A DNA stretch of 64,000 nucleotides from Neorhizobium galegae (GCF_017877055.1 NZ_JAGIPG010000002.1:1426001-1490000); one strand, 5' to 3'. Counted from the stretch's first letter, positions 47,046 through 54,259 are shown. A program made the numbers and translations. The notes: generated by a model from the sequence alone, not told the origin.

Positions 47046-47759
47046 TTGGCGAGCCGAGACCGAATATCCTTCCAGGACCTTGGCTGGATTGTTGCTTATT
47101 GTTTTCTTGGAGGCTGGTTCGTCTTTTTGTTGCTGACGGGTTTCTTCGATCAGAAGCTCTGTACGGGCGCCAAGGACGAACAGTGTCTGCGAGAATGGCT
47201 GTCGCCACTGGGCACATGGGCTGCGATCCTCGCCGGCATTCCGACGGCTTACTATGTCGCCCGCCAAGTCCGCGAAGCTTATCACTTCCAGCGTGAAAAT
47301 CTGAGGCTCGGACTTCGCCGCGACTTTTCCCTGGCACGGCATGTGATGACCGTCTGTGATTCGCTGAAAATGAGGTGCGAATTGGTCGCGACTTTTTGGA
47401 GCTTGGAGGAAGGCCACGTTCCGCAGCTCAATCCTCTGGAGGCTTTCCGCAGCTATCTGATGCTGCTCAAGGCTGCTTTTGATAATCAGCAGTTCGCAGA
47501 GTTCGAAGCGCGGATTGATCGACGGGCAGGACGGGCATGGTCCGATCTGCTTTTCGACGTCGATAGTCGCCTTCAGGAAGTCACCGACCACATCAGCAAA
47601 ATCGGCGATGATGAGATAAGCCCGCAGGAATATCGCCACTATGCACTCACTATGCTCGTCATCTGTGAGAACTTGGCGGGGTACGCCGACGATTGCAGGG
47701 AGATCGCGTTGGATTTCATCGCCTATGTCGAAGATGCGATCGGTGAAACCCGCCGCTGA
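47046..47759 (+). CDS. Two-transmembrane protein with helical cytoplasmic domain, unknown
   Basis: A 237-residue protein with two N-terminal membrane helices (DLGWIVAYCFLGGWFVFLLLTGFF and LGTWAAILAGIPTAYYVA) and a long alpha-helical domain (REAYHFQRENLRLGLRRDFSLARH, then LSDLL and EVTDHISKIGDDEISPQEY). TTG 47046 has AGGAG 7 bases upstream; ATG 47028 is an alternative. It is third in the plus-strand cassette. The function is unknown. Membrane anchoring plus a coiled-coil-like tail recalls small superinfection-exclusion or sensor proteins, but this is speculation. Confidence 0.5.
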   Translation: MASRDRISFQDLGWIVAYCFLGGWFVFLLLTGFFDQKLCTGAKDEQCLREWLSPLGTWAAILAGIPTAYYVARQVREAYHFQRENLRLGLRRDFSLARHVMTVCDSLKMRCELVATFWSLEEGHVPQLNPLEAFRSYLMLLKAAFDNQQFAEFEARIDRRAGRAWSDLLFDVDSRLQEVTDHISKIGDDEISPQEYRHYALTMLVICENLAGYADDCREIALDFIAYVEDAIGETRR

Positions 47760-48005
47760 CATCATGACGAGACTCATCTGGGGCGCTGGCGGGCCCATGA
47801 CCTCGCTGTAACGGTAGGTATCGACCTTTCCGTCCGACAGCTCGTCGCCGGTATCGAGATTGACGACGGGCGAACCCTGCAGGCATTCAGCATGACAAGT
47901 GCCAAGCTCGATGTCGGTGGCGCACAGGTCTTCTGGCCTCAACGGCTCGGTGCAGATCGGGCAGCGGTCTTTATCGTCAGGGGTGACAGAATTTGTCATG
48001 GTCAT
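47760..48005 (-). CDS. Small phage protein with cysteine pairs; 3' end uncertain
   Basis: Starting at ATG 48005 (MTMTNSVTPDDKDRCPICTEPLRPEDLCATDIELGTCHAECLQGS), the product has CPICTEPL and C...C pairs that could bind zinc. The frame stays open far past the plausible end, antisense to the plus-strand cassette, down to 45999, so the natural stop was probably lost when the cassette arrived. I place the end where the overlap with the plus-strand gene begins. The start overlaps the upstream gene by ATGA, and its first six residues MTNSVT are repeated at 49738. Confidence 0.4.
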
Positions 48006-48427
48006 GCTGCTTCTCCGAAATCTGAGACGTATTGAGCTGCGATCTCGCAAGCGGTGGCATAAGTCCACGTGTAGCCTTTGCGGCCATGCGGAACGGCGAT
48101 GTATTCCCGTAGCCACCGTGAGGCCGTCTCGCCGTCGAGGTCTGGCCAGTGTTTCCGCAGGGCGATCGAGAGAGCCCATCCGAACCCGGCATTGGTGAGT
48201 TCCAGATCGGGTTCGCGTTCGAATTTCTTGGTAAGAACCTCTTCGGCAAGTGAAGGCAGACAATCGTCGATAACCTTGATGATTGTCTCGCTGACGGCTT
48301 CGGCAATGATGGCGTCCAGAGCCGGAGCGGGATCGCGCCACCTGGCGGCGAAATGCACGAATGTGGCGAGAAATGCGCAGAACAGCCCACATACTAAGCA
48401 GACGACTACGAAGGTGAGGATGCTCAT
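48002..48427 (-). CDS. Phage protein with one transmembrane segment, unknown
   Basis: A 141-residue product with an N-terminal membrane helix (LTFVVVCLVCGLFCAFLATFVHFAARW) and a mostly helical soluble part containing KVIDDCLPSLAEEVLTKKFEREPDLELTNAGFGWALSIALRKHWPDLDGE. It ends in an ATGA overlap with the cysteine-pair gene downstream. I recognise no family. Confidence 0.6.
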   Translation of the reverse strand: MSILTFVVVCLVCGLFCAFLATFVHFAARWRDPAPALDAIIAEAVSETIIKVIDDCLPSLAEEVLTKKFEREPDLELTNAGFGWALSIALRKHWPDLDGETASRWLREYIAVPHGRKGYTWTYATACEIAAQYVSDFGEAA

Positions 48428-48591
48428 CGGCAGCCCTCCGTCGCGGTGGCAAAACGGTTGTCGCCTCGCCGAAGGTGACCTTCGTCAATCACCTCCCTCT
48501 TGGGTTGCATTTCAAGGCGGCCTAAACTAGTTTTCCTCCGAACTACGCAGAATGCCGTCGGAGCCAATTCGGTTCGAACAAGGGGGAAGAT

Positions 48592-48825
48592 ATGAGAATA
48601 TTGGGAATTTTTGCGGTGCTGCTGATGTCGGCCCCGGCGACGTTTGCGGCCGACCTGCCGCAAACGGAGCGTTCTGAAACGATAAAGAGCCGCCGGGGCG
48701 GGCACATCCGCATTGGACCGGTTGCTTGCCCAAAGGCCGGTTGGGCGCCACTGTGCACGACTACAACGATCACCGATGCCCGTGGCACCTTCGTTCACGA
48801 GCGATGCACCTGTGCGCCTGTGTGA
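48592..48825 (+). CDS. Small exported protein (possible moron)
   Basis: A 77-residue product with a signal peptide (MRILGIFAVLLMSAPATFAAD) and a short mature part with two cysteines (CPKAGWAPLC) and a C-terminal CTCAP. It has GGGGGAAG before ATG 48592 and is oriented against the surrounding minus-strand genes. Its upstream region has a dyad (CTCCGA with TCGGAG, 48536-48563) suitable for its own promoter. Exported, independently transcribed small genes inside a prophage are typical lysogenic conversion genes. Function is unknown. Confidence 0.6.
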   Translation: MRILGIFAVLLMSAPATFAADLPQTERSETIKSRRGGHIRIGPVACPKAGWAPLCTTTTITDARGTFVHERCTCAPV

Positions 48826-48848
48826 GTGAACATCTAGGCAGGGTGTCT

Positions 48849-49214
48849 TCATCTTGACGCCTCCGCAATCGGTTCGGGTGATGGGCTGATGCGCTCGCCA
48901 CGCTGGTGGAGCATCATGCAGAAGTTGGCGACGTCGATCGGGTCGCCCTTCTCGACGTGCTCGCGCAGAAGGCGCGACAGGTATTCACCGGAGCACTGCT
49001 CTTTGTCCTGCCAACCGCCGCGCCCATCCAGCCGCTTAACGGCGAGCTTGACGCGCATGGCGTAGGAAAATGCCGCGACAGACTGATTGTCGAAATGTGC
49101 AGCGCTGCTAGCCGCAAACTCCGCAGTTTGGTTTGCCATCTGGTCGGAAAGCTTCGTTGGCCTCGCGCCACCTTGCTTCCTCACGGGCTTCGGAAGAAAT
49201 TTTGGGGTCCTCAT
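48849..49214 (-). CDS. Phage protein, unknown
   Basis: A 121-residue basic product with RTPKFLPKPVRKQGGARPTKLSDQ and a region EYLSRLLREHVEKGDPIDVANFCMMLHQRGE that may be helical. It starts in an ATGA overlap with the gene at 49211. I do not recognise it. Confidence 0.6.
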   Translation of the reverse strand: MRTPKFLPKPVRKQGGARPTKLSDQMANQTAEFAASSAAHFDNQSVAAFSYAMRVKLAVKRLDGRGGWQDKEQCSGEYLSRLLREHVEKGDPIDVANFCMMLHQRGERISPSPEPIAEASR

Positions 49215-49738
49215 TTCGAGTCCTCCAAATTATTCTGGGGTGATGCCCCGAGAGGTCGCAGTTTGGCGCGCTTGGCCTCCTGCCACTTTTTGACCGCATC
49301 CGGCCCCTTATCAAAGATCTCGTCGGGAGTGATGAAGTCCAAATAGGCAGGACCTTCACTCGATATGGGCGGGGTGCCGGCGGGGTGGGTGTAGAGCAGC
49401 GTGCCGAAAGGCAGTCGCGGGCCGTCGAGATATTCCGCAACCAAGCCAGGCTTGTCGTCAGCAGCGGCGCGCACAATTCTAGCCACCGGCCCATTCGGTT
49501 GGGGCGATGGTTGGCGAGACGAGAAATCCGCCTGCGCCAATTCCTTTGCGTGTTGCTCGGATTCGGCGGGCGCCTTGTGAAGGCCATACCAGTTGTGAAG
49601 CCAGTACCATTCACCTTGGTGGAGCCCGACCTCATACATTAACCGGCCGTCGGCTTCAGCCACGAACCGCTGCGGCACGCCGCCTGCCTTCCATTGCAGC
49701 ATATTCGGTTGGGGCGCTGCGGTGACAGAATTTGTCAT
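49211..49738 (-). CDS. Phage protein with PQPN repeats, unknown
   Basis: A 175-residue product starting MTNSVTAAPQPNMLQWKAGG and containing SPQPNGPVARIVRAA. The PQPN repeats reflect a 14-bp DNA repeat. The central part WYWLHNWYGLHKAPAESEQHAKELAQADF is aromatic-rich. The MTNSVT start is identical to that of the gene at 48005. It overlaps the next gene by ATGA. Confidence 0.6.
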   Translation of the reverse strand: MTNSVTAAPQPNMLQWKAGGVPQRFVAEADGRLMYEVGLHQGEWYWLHNWYGLHKAPAESEQHAKELAQADFSSRQPSPQPNGPVARIVRAAADDKPGLVAEYLDGPRLPFGTLLYTHPAGTPPISSEGPAYLDFITPDEIFDKGPDAVKKWQEAKRAKLRPLGASPQNNLEDSK

Positions 49739-50100
49739 GCTCGTCCGGCCTCCTTCGCGCGAAGGTGAGTTTTCATTTTCACGTATTCGATGAAAGACAG
49801 GCTGCTGTCGTAATTCAGCCAGTCCTGGTAATTCTGTTGGCTGCGGGTGAGTTTCGGCGGCGGCGGGCTGTGCTCGACGGCCGCGCGCTTCCCTTCGTCG
49901 GTGACGGTGAAAAAATCATCGCCGCCGTACATCTTGACGTCGGCGATCCGGGTCATGAACCCTTGCTCGACCAGAGCCATGCAGTCGGCGTGGTCCTTGC
50001 TACCTTCGCCGGTGACAAAGCGGTTCCGATAGAAGGTGCCGCGTCCGTGCTGATCCAAGCCGAGCGAGTGCTGCAGGATGTGGAGTTGCTTACCGTCCAT
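49735..50100 (-). CDS. Phage protein, unknown
   Basis: A 121-residue product from ATG 50100 (MDGKQLHILQHSLGLDQHGRGTFYRNRFVTGEGSKDH), then TVTDEGKRAAVEHSPPPPK and a C-terminal DYDSSLSFIEYVKMKTHLRAKEAG. It seems soluble and I recognise no family, though the first part resembles proteins in other rhizobial prophages. The reading frame extends to 50250 but the C-shaped context and ATGA overlap support 50100. Confidence 0.6.
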   Translation of the reverse strand: MDGKQLHILQHSLGLDQHGRGTFYRNRFVTGEGSKDHADCMALVEQGFMTRIADVKMYGGDDFFTVTDEGKRAAVEHSPPPPKLTRSQQNYQDWLNYDSSLSFIEYVKMKTHLRAKEAGRA

Positions 50101-50404
50101 CGGCGCCGCCCTCCGTTGCCGTAGTGGCAAAGCGCGGGTCCAGGGGGTGCGGCATAAACTCGACCGGATCGACGGGGCTTTCGTTATCGAAGTCCCACCA
50201 GTAAGCCCGCTTGCCATCGTCGGCCCATGTCGCACGATAGGTTCGGCCATCGGCGTCGCGCATCCAGTAACTCTCTGAATTTGTGATCTTCAAGCCGAGG
50301 TCCGGCAGGTCGATGACACGATCGATGCTCTTGTCCACCTGCGCAATCGGGTGCCAATGGCCGACCACATTCGGTTGGGGCGATGGGGATGCAGTCTTGC
50401 TCAT
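50090..50404 (-). CDS. Phage protein, unknown
   Basis: A 104-residue product beginning MSKTASPSPQPNVVGHWHPIAQVDKSIDRVIDLPDLGLKITN, with a third PQPN copy. YWMRDADGRTYRATWADDGKRAYWWDFDNE is Tyr/Trp-rich. It overlaps the following gene by 11 bases and begins in an ATGA overlap with the 57-residue gene. Confidence 0.6.
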   Translation of the reverse strand: MSKTASPSPQPNVVGHWHPIAQVDKSIDRVIDLPDLGLKITNSESYWMRDADGRTYRATWADDGKRAYWWDFDNESPVDPVEFMPHPLDPRFATTATEGGADGR

Positions 50405-50574
50405 GACTTTTCCTCTTCGCATTTCAGCTTGTGCGACCGCCAATCGGCGTAGGCGGCTGCTCGACCGCCATCGCCAAACTTTCCGCCATAGTGTGGGTCA
50501 GAGCGCCATCCGCATTCGCAGGAGGCTTCGTAGATCACCCTGACGCCTTTGCATTTGTGCGTTTGAGTGGTCAT
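50401..50574 (-). CDS. Small phage protein with cysteines (57 residues)
   Basis: A 57-residue product running from ATG 50574 to a TGA at 50401. It contains CKGVRVIYEASCECGWRSD and a second HKLKCEE, giving four cysteines. The ATGA overlaps at both ends tie it into the chain of coupled genes. Confidence 0.6.
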   Translation of the reverse strand: MTTQTHKCKGVRVIYEASCECGWRSDPHYGGKFGDGGRAAAYADWRSHKLKCEEEKS

Positions 50575-50828
50575 TCGTCACCACGCACATGTGACTGGGG
50601 TGGTGGGGGAGCAGCCGAAGCGACCCCCGCAACTGGCGGATGCTCAAAGAGCGGCTTGACCGGCAGACCGTCACCCTCCCAGCTGGCGACCTCGTCGGGA
50701 TCATCTGAAAAGTCGAGGATCGTACCGTCGATATAAAACTGCGCCCAGCCCACCGGCTTGGGCGGCGTGCCCTCCGCCTCGGCTGCAAAGTTCTCGTGAA
50801 CGCCCAGTACGGGCTGGCGGTCCGTCAT
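50571..50828 (-). CDS. Small phage protein, unknown
   Basis: An 85-residue product (MTDRQPVLGVHENFAAEAEGTPPKPVGWAQFYIDGTILDFSDDPDEVASWEGDGLPVKPLFEHP) with a proline-rich C-terminal tail (AAPPPPQSHVRG). It overlaps the 57-residue gene by ATGA. No family recognised. Confidence 0.6.
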   Translation of the reverse strand: MTDRQPVLGVHENFAAEAEGTPPKPVGWAQFYIDGTILDFSDDPDEVASWEGDGLPVKPLFEHPPVAGVASAAPPPPQSHVRGDE

Positions 50829-51127
50829 GGCCGTCCTTCCCTGGCTGCAACATGCATCGAGATGCGCGGCAAGCTGATGCGCTGGACAATCGAGCCGCCA
50901 TATTCGGTCGCGGACACCTTGCGCTCGATGACATACTTCGCGAAATCGGAGCGATCTTCCGCCGGCAACGCGCTATTCGGAACCTTGATTTTCAGCTGCC
51001 GCAGGTGCCGATTGAGATGGTCAGTCGAGACGCTGTAGCGCGCCGCGATCTGGGCCAGGCCGTACCCGGCTGCCGCATCGCGGCGCAGTTTCTCGTCGTC
51101 GGGCAGTTTACGATTGCCTCCGGTCAT
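50825..51127 (-). CDS. Small HTH-like phage protein
   Basis: A 100-residue product from ATG 51127 (MTGGNRKLPDDEKLRRDAAAGYGLAQIAARYSVSTDHLNRHLRQLKI). The YGLAQIAARYSVSTDHLNRHLR segment has helix-turn-helix spacing (A-x-x-Y-x-V-S-x-x-x-L-x-R). It may be a DNA-binding regulator. The ATGA overlaps at both ends put it in the coupled series. Confidence 0.6.
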   Translation of the reverse strand: MTGGNRKLPDDEKLRRDAAAGYGLAQIAARYSVSTDHLNRHLRQLKIKVPNSALPAEDRSDFAKYVIERKVSATEYGGSIVQRISLPRISMHVAAREGRP

Positions 51128-52224
51128 CGTGACATCCTTTGGATTTCGGGGAACTGGTTGTGGAGCTCGCCGTCGAGCAGCCGGCCGGCATCGCCTTTGT
51201 CCATGCGCTCCATGAAGGCGGCGCCGGCCTGGGGATAGAGTTCGTGGGCCTTGGCTGGGCGTCTGCCGGAAAGGGCGACCCATCCGGAGTGGAGATTACC
51301 GGCTGCCTGATCAGGGGACGACGGCGCCCAGTTGCCCCATTGCTTGAACAGGAACGGGATCGAAGCCGATGCGGCCTGGTCCCGGAGTGAGCGGACCCAT
51401 TGCGGGTGCGCAGACCGCGCGCGTCGCCCGCTTTCGCCGCCTGCGACGATCCAGCCGAGCCTGCGACGCGTCACAGCTCCGTAACGGCTGTTGTGGTCGT
51501 CATAGCCGGCGATGGCGTCCATCCAGCCTGCTCCGTGACGGAGCTTGTGGAGCTCGATCAGTCCAAGCAATGGTTCGGCGCTGATCCAGTGAAGTGCGGC
51601 CGGGGTGTCCAGGAGCGGCGGAACGCGTTCCTCGGCCCGCGGTTGATCCTCGGCGGAGATGCCTAGCCAGACATTCGGAAGCGGCCACTTTGAAAATGCG
51701 CCGATCGCCCGCGATCGGTGCGGTCCGTTGATGTCCTCGCTCTTCCAATTCGGATGCCATGCGTTCATGATCTGGCCGGTCACTTCCCAGGCGAGATGGT
51801 TGCGGACGTCCTGTTTGCCATCACCCGCCGGCCGGGTCAGATAGGCCCGCATCCGGTCTGGCCGTTTGGTCAGGACCTGAAAGATGTGCTGGGGCGCCAG
51901 CGCCATGACGGCGAAGATCTTGTCGATCCACTCGTCAGGCACGTTCTCGGAGAAGAGATCGCCATGGGCGACCACGAAGATCATCCGCGGGCGCTTCCAT
52001 GTGAGCGGCTGCAAAAGCCACTCCTCGTTAAAGCGGACCTCGCCCGTCCAGACCGGGCCGGCCTTTGTGTCGATCGTCAGGCCCTTGCGGCTGGGAATAT
52101 GCTTCAGCCGCGTGCCGGCGAGCTTCATGGCGTAGCAGTCGGTGCAGCCGGGCGAGACCACCTTGCATCCGGTGATCGGGTTCCAGGTGGCGTCGGTCCA
52201 TTCGATCTTGCTTCCGTCAGCCAT
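51124..52224 (-). CDS. DUF5131 (phage Gp37/Gp68) family protein
   Basis: A 366-residue protein starting GSKIEWTDATWNPITGCKVVSPGCTDCYAMKLA. This is the signature of the Gp37/Gp68 (DUF5131) family, found in phages and mobile elements. The C-x6-C-x2-C cluster resembles the iron-sulphur sites of radical-SAM-like proteins, and the family is suspected of such chemistry. The sequence IFVVAHGDLFSENVPDEWIDKIFAVMALAPQHIFQVLTKRP is also typical. Function is unknown. It lies between small genes with ATGA overlaps. Confidence 0.85.
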   Translation of the reverse strand: MADGSKIEWTDATWNPITGCKVVSPGCTDCYAMKLAGTRLKHIPSRKGLTIDTKAGPVWTGEVRFNEEWLLQPLTWKRPRMIFVVAHGDLFSENVPDEWIDKIFAVMALAPQHIFQVLTKRPDRMRAYLTRPAGDGKQDVRNHLAWEVTGQIMNAWHPNWKSEDINGPHRSRAIGAFSKWPLPNVWLGISAEDQPRAEERVPPLLDTPAALHWISAEPLLGLIELHKLRHGAGWMDAIAGYDDHNSRYGAVTRRRLGWIVAGGESGRRARSAHPQWVRSLRDQAASASIPFLFKQWGNWAPSSPDQAAGNLHSGWVALSGRRPAKAHELYPQAGAAFMERMDKGDAGRLLDGELHNQFPEIQRMSR

Positions 52225-52462
52225 GGGAGATCTCCCATGGCTTCAGGCCGGCGACGTGGTTGACCGCATTTACGAGCAGCGCCGCGATCGCTTCCGCATC
52301 GGCATCAGAGCGATAGCTGTTGACGTCGATGGTGATGACGTCCGCGCCCAGATCGTCGAGGATCACGCCGACGTCGTTGTCGGACAGGCGGAGCGGCAGC
52401 TTTACCTGCCGATCGGCGAAGGCGGATAAAACGGCGAGGGGGCTAATCGAGAAATCAACCAT
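52217..52462 (-). CDS. Small phage protein, unknown
   Basis: An 81-residue product from ATG 52462 (MVDFSISPLAVLSAFADRQVKLPLRLSDNDVGVILDDLG), then ADVITIDVNSYRSDADAEAIAALLVNAVNHVAGLKP. It appears soluble, mixed alpha/beta. It overlaps both neighbours by 8 bases. No family recognised. Confidence 0.6.
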   Translation of the reverse strand: MVDFSISPLAVLSAFADRQVKLPLRLSDNDVGVILDDLGADVITIDVNSYRSDADAEAIAALLVNAVNHVAGLKPWEISHG

Positions 52463-52832
52463 GAACGGCGGGCTCCTGCAGCGGGGCTTCGTCACATGGC
52501 GCGCCGTATTCGTTGGCCGCCGTGCCGTCTCGATCCGCCTCGAGCATCGCCTGCCATTCGAGATAGCCTTGCAGCTTGCGATTTGCTCGATCCGTGAGGA
52601 CCGCGCCGTGTCCGAGTTGCTGCAGCCAGGTGGCAGCGGACAAGACGTCAGTGATCTCTTCCTGCAGAGCCTCGGCGTTCGGCTTTCCGGTCTTCGGGTC
52701 GCGGCCGTCTGCTCCCTGGATAAGGATCCTGGCGACGATCGTGTTCAACTCGCCGATTTCTTCGGCAAGCTTACCGAGAGCCTGATGCAGGATCAGATCC
52801 GGTTCGGGTTTCCATAGGGTGATGTCGGGCAT
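52455..52832 (-). CDS. MazG-like nucleotide pyrophosphohydrolase-related protein
   Basis: A 125-residue protein whose helical pattern LILHQALGKLAEEIGELNTIVARILIQG...NAEALQEEITDVLSAATWLQQLGHG follows the MazG-like fold (all-alpha NTP pyrophosphohydrolases), with the metal-binding E-x-x-E and E-x-x-D pairs (EEIGELN, EEITDVL). Phage MazG-like proteins may hydrolyse (p)ppGpp or non-canonical dNTPs. The assignment is by pattern only. Confidence 0.6.
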   Translation of the reverse strand: MPDITLWKPEPDLILHQALGKLAEEIGELNTIVARILIQGADGRDPKTGKPNAEALQEEITDVLSAATWLQQLGHGAVLTDRANRKLQGYLEWQAMLEADRDGTAANEYGAPCDEAPLQEPAVHG

Positions 52833-52835
52833 TGG

Positions 52836-52976
52836 TTATCCCCTCACGCGTTTGATCTTGGTGATCTTGGAAGGGTTGCGGTTCTCGCCGGCCTCGCCGG
52901 CCGCCTTGGCATTGGCTGCGGGAATGTCGAGCTTGGTGCCGTCCGCGAAATGAACCCGGAAGATGATTTCAGCCAT
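52836..52976 (-). CDS. Very small phage protein, unknown (46 residues)
   Basis: A 46-residue product (MAEIIFRVHFADGTKLDIPAANAKAAGEAG...) that follows the MazG-like gene at a 3-bp gap and begins 7 bases before the next gene's stop. It is translated in the same coupled series. No family recognised. Confidence 0.5.
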   Translation of the reverse strand: MAEIIFRVHFADGTKLDIPAANAKAAGEAGENRNPSKITKIKRVRG

Positions 52977-53286
52977 GGTCGCCGATCTCCCGTTCTTCGA
53001 GCCGGGACAGCAGCATGTTGCGGAGCGAGCGGTCACCCTGCAGGCAGCCTTTGAGGGTGAGAGCAAAGAAGAGCGCGGCTTCGAGTTCGTCGGCGCCTTT
53101 CGCCATGTCGATATCGCTCAGGCGGCCTTCAGCGAGCATGCCGAAATGAGCCGTCGCGCTCTGAAGGTGCATGGCGATCGCCGTAAGCTCCTGCCTGACG
53201 TGGTCGCGGCATTCCTGCCGCGTATCCGAAACGAGGCGCAGCCTGGGACGGCCTGTTGCGGGGAAGTTTAGGACATCGGCGCTCAT
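52969..53286 (-). CDS. Phage protein, unknown
   Basis: A 105-residue product (MSADVLNFPATGRPRLRLVSDTRQECRDHVRQELTAIAMHLQSATAHFGMLAEGRLSDIDMAKGADELEAALFFALTLKGCLQG). It is mainly helical, with a C-terminal SRLEEREIGDHG. It resembles small proteins in other rhizobial prophages in my memory, but no function is known. Confidence 0.6.
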   Translation of the reverse strand: MSADVLNFPATGRPRLRLVSDTRQECRDHVRQELTAIAMHLQSATAHFGMLAEGRLSDIDMAKGADELEAALFFALTLKGCLQGDRSLRNMLLSRLEEREIGDHG

Positions 53287-53465
53287 AGCGGGCTCCCGAA
53301 GACCTGGACCCAGAGAAGGCAGATGACGATCAGCAGCATCAGACCGGCCATCCCGTCGAAAACCGGGCCGTGCGCCTCGACGAGCTGTTCGCGGAACGTG
53401 CCGTGATCCTTGCGGCGGGCTTCTAGCTCGCAGCTCTCCGGCGTCATGGGGGTAATATGGATCAT
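53283..53465 (-). CDS. Small single-helix membrane protein
   Basis: A 60-residue product (MIHITPMTPESCELEARRKDHGTFREQLVEAHG...) with one C-terminal membrane helix (AGLMLLIVICLLWVQVF). A small tail-anchored protein in the early operon, unknown. Confidence 0.55.
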   Translation of the reverse strand: MIHITPMTPESCELEARRKDHGTFREQLVEAHGPVFDGMAGLMLLIVICLLWVQVFGSPL

Positions 53466-53467
53466 GG

Positions 53468-53770
53468 TCAGTCCTCGCAATCGTCGGCGGCAATGGCCGG
53501 CTGCGGGCGATAATCGACCGGACGGATGGGGCGCGGATCACGATAGGAATAACCGGCCTGGTCGCGGACAAGTTCTTCGGTAGCCGGCCGGATCGAATAG
53601 ATCGCCGGGGTTCCGTAGAACTCGGTCACCGTCTCTGTTTCCGAGATGGGGATGTCGATGCGCAGCATCTTGCCGCCGGCGATCTCCACTTCCTTCACCA
53701 GGCCCGGGCGGGTGCGATGTCCCATAAGCTCGACGATTGCCCAGGATTCGAACGTTTCGGTATTGCTCAT
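53468..53770 (-). CDS. Phage protein, unknown (widespread type)
   Basis: A 100-residue product, MSNTETFESWAIVELMGHRTRPGLVKEVEIAGGKMLRIDIPISETETVTEFYGTPAIYSI (in parts FESWAIVELMGHR, GGKMLRIDIP). The pattern is one I have seen in many prophages, without a function. It has a proline-rich end RPIRPVDYRPQPAI. Confidence 0.65.
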   Translation of the reverse strand: MSNTETFESWAIVELMGHRTRPGLVKEVEIAGGKMLRIDIPISETETVTEFYGTPAIYSIRPATEELVRDQAGYSYRDPRPIRPVDYRPQPAIAADDCED

Positions 53771-53859
53771 GCCCTGATCCTTCCATCCGTTTCGGATGCC
53801 GGCCGTTGTGATCGCCTGCAGGCTGCAGGTCCGGCCGGACACCGAAATCGGATCGTCGA

Positions 53860-54057
53860 TCAGGCGATGCGGCGCTTCGAGCGCTTGTCGGCTGCTTCGG
53901 AGGCGGGGCCGGCGTGAATGGTGATCTCGCGCTCGTTGAAGCCGCCGGTGATCTTCAGGTCTTCCTTAGTGCAGTTGGGATTTTCCAGCATGAAACTGGT
54001 CATCTCGGCGCGCACGTTGCGGGCGACGGCGGGGCTGTGGGCGGTCTGCTGCTGCAT
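53860..54057 (-). CDS. Small phage protein, first gene of the leftward early operon
   Basis: A 65-residue product from ATG 54057 (MQQQTAHSPAVARNVRAEMTSFMLENPNCTKEDLKITGGFNEREITIHAG). GGAG lies 7 bases upstream. An in-frame ATG at 54069 is less well placed. It is directly downstream of the PL-type promoter and operator at 54160-54188, so it is probably among the first genes made on induction. Unknown function. Confidence 0.6.
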   Translation of the reverse strand: MQQQTAHSPAVARNVRAEMTSFMLENPNCTKEDLKITGGFNEREITIHAGPASEAADKRSKRRIA

Positions 54058-54159
54058 GGTTTTCTCCATCCGGTTAGGCCGCTGGACCTGCGCACCGCGT
54101 GGTGCGCAGGTCCTCTGCGGCGGGGATATCCGACCGGGGGGCGGGGGTCGGATGGAGAA

Positions 54160-54188
54160 ACGATAATGCGGTATATATCCCGCGTCAA
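54160..54188 (-). promoter_or_regulatory. PL-type early promoter with overlapping operator
   Basis: On the minus strand a -35 box TTGACG (54188-54183) and a -10 box TATCGT (54165-54160) are separated by exactly 17 bases. The spacer contains operator OL1 (54168-54183), so repressor binding would block RNA polymerase. It faces the early gene set ending at the integrase. Confidence 0.65.
54168..54183. promoter_or_regulatory. Repressor operator OL1
   Basis: The 16-base site GCGGTATATATCCCGC is a near-perfect palindrome. It lies between the -35 and -10 boxes of the leftward promoter. Matching sites occur at 54196, 56235 and 56293. Confidence 0.7.
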
Positions 54189-54195
54189 GTCGTGT

Positions 54196-54211
54196 GCGGG
54201 ATAAATACCGC
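54196..54211. promoter_or_regulatory. Repressor operator OL2
   Basis: GCGGGATAAATACCGC, with 28-bp centre-to-centre spacing from OL1. It lies upstream of the leftward -35 box, as expected for a second cooperative operator. Confidence 0.65.
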
Positions 54212-54243
54212 GATTTTCATGTTTCGTTCCAAATGCACATAGC

Positions 54244-54259
54244 GCGGGATATGTTCAGT
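54244..54259. promoter_or_regulatory. Partial repressor operator OL3 (half-site)
   Basis: GCGGGATATGTTCAGT agrees with the operator only in its left half. It lies 33 bp past OL2. It may be a weak third site or a chance match. Confidence 0.35.
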
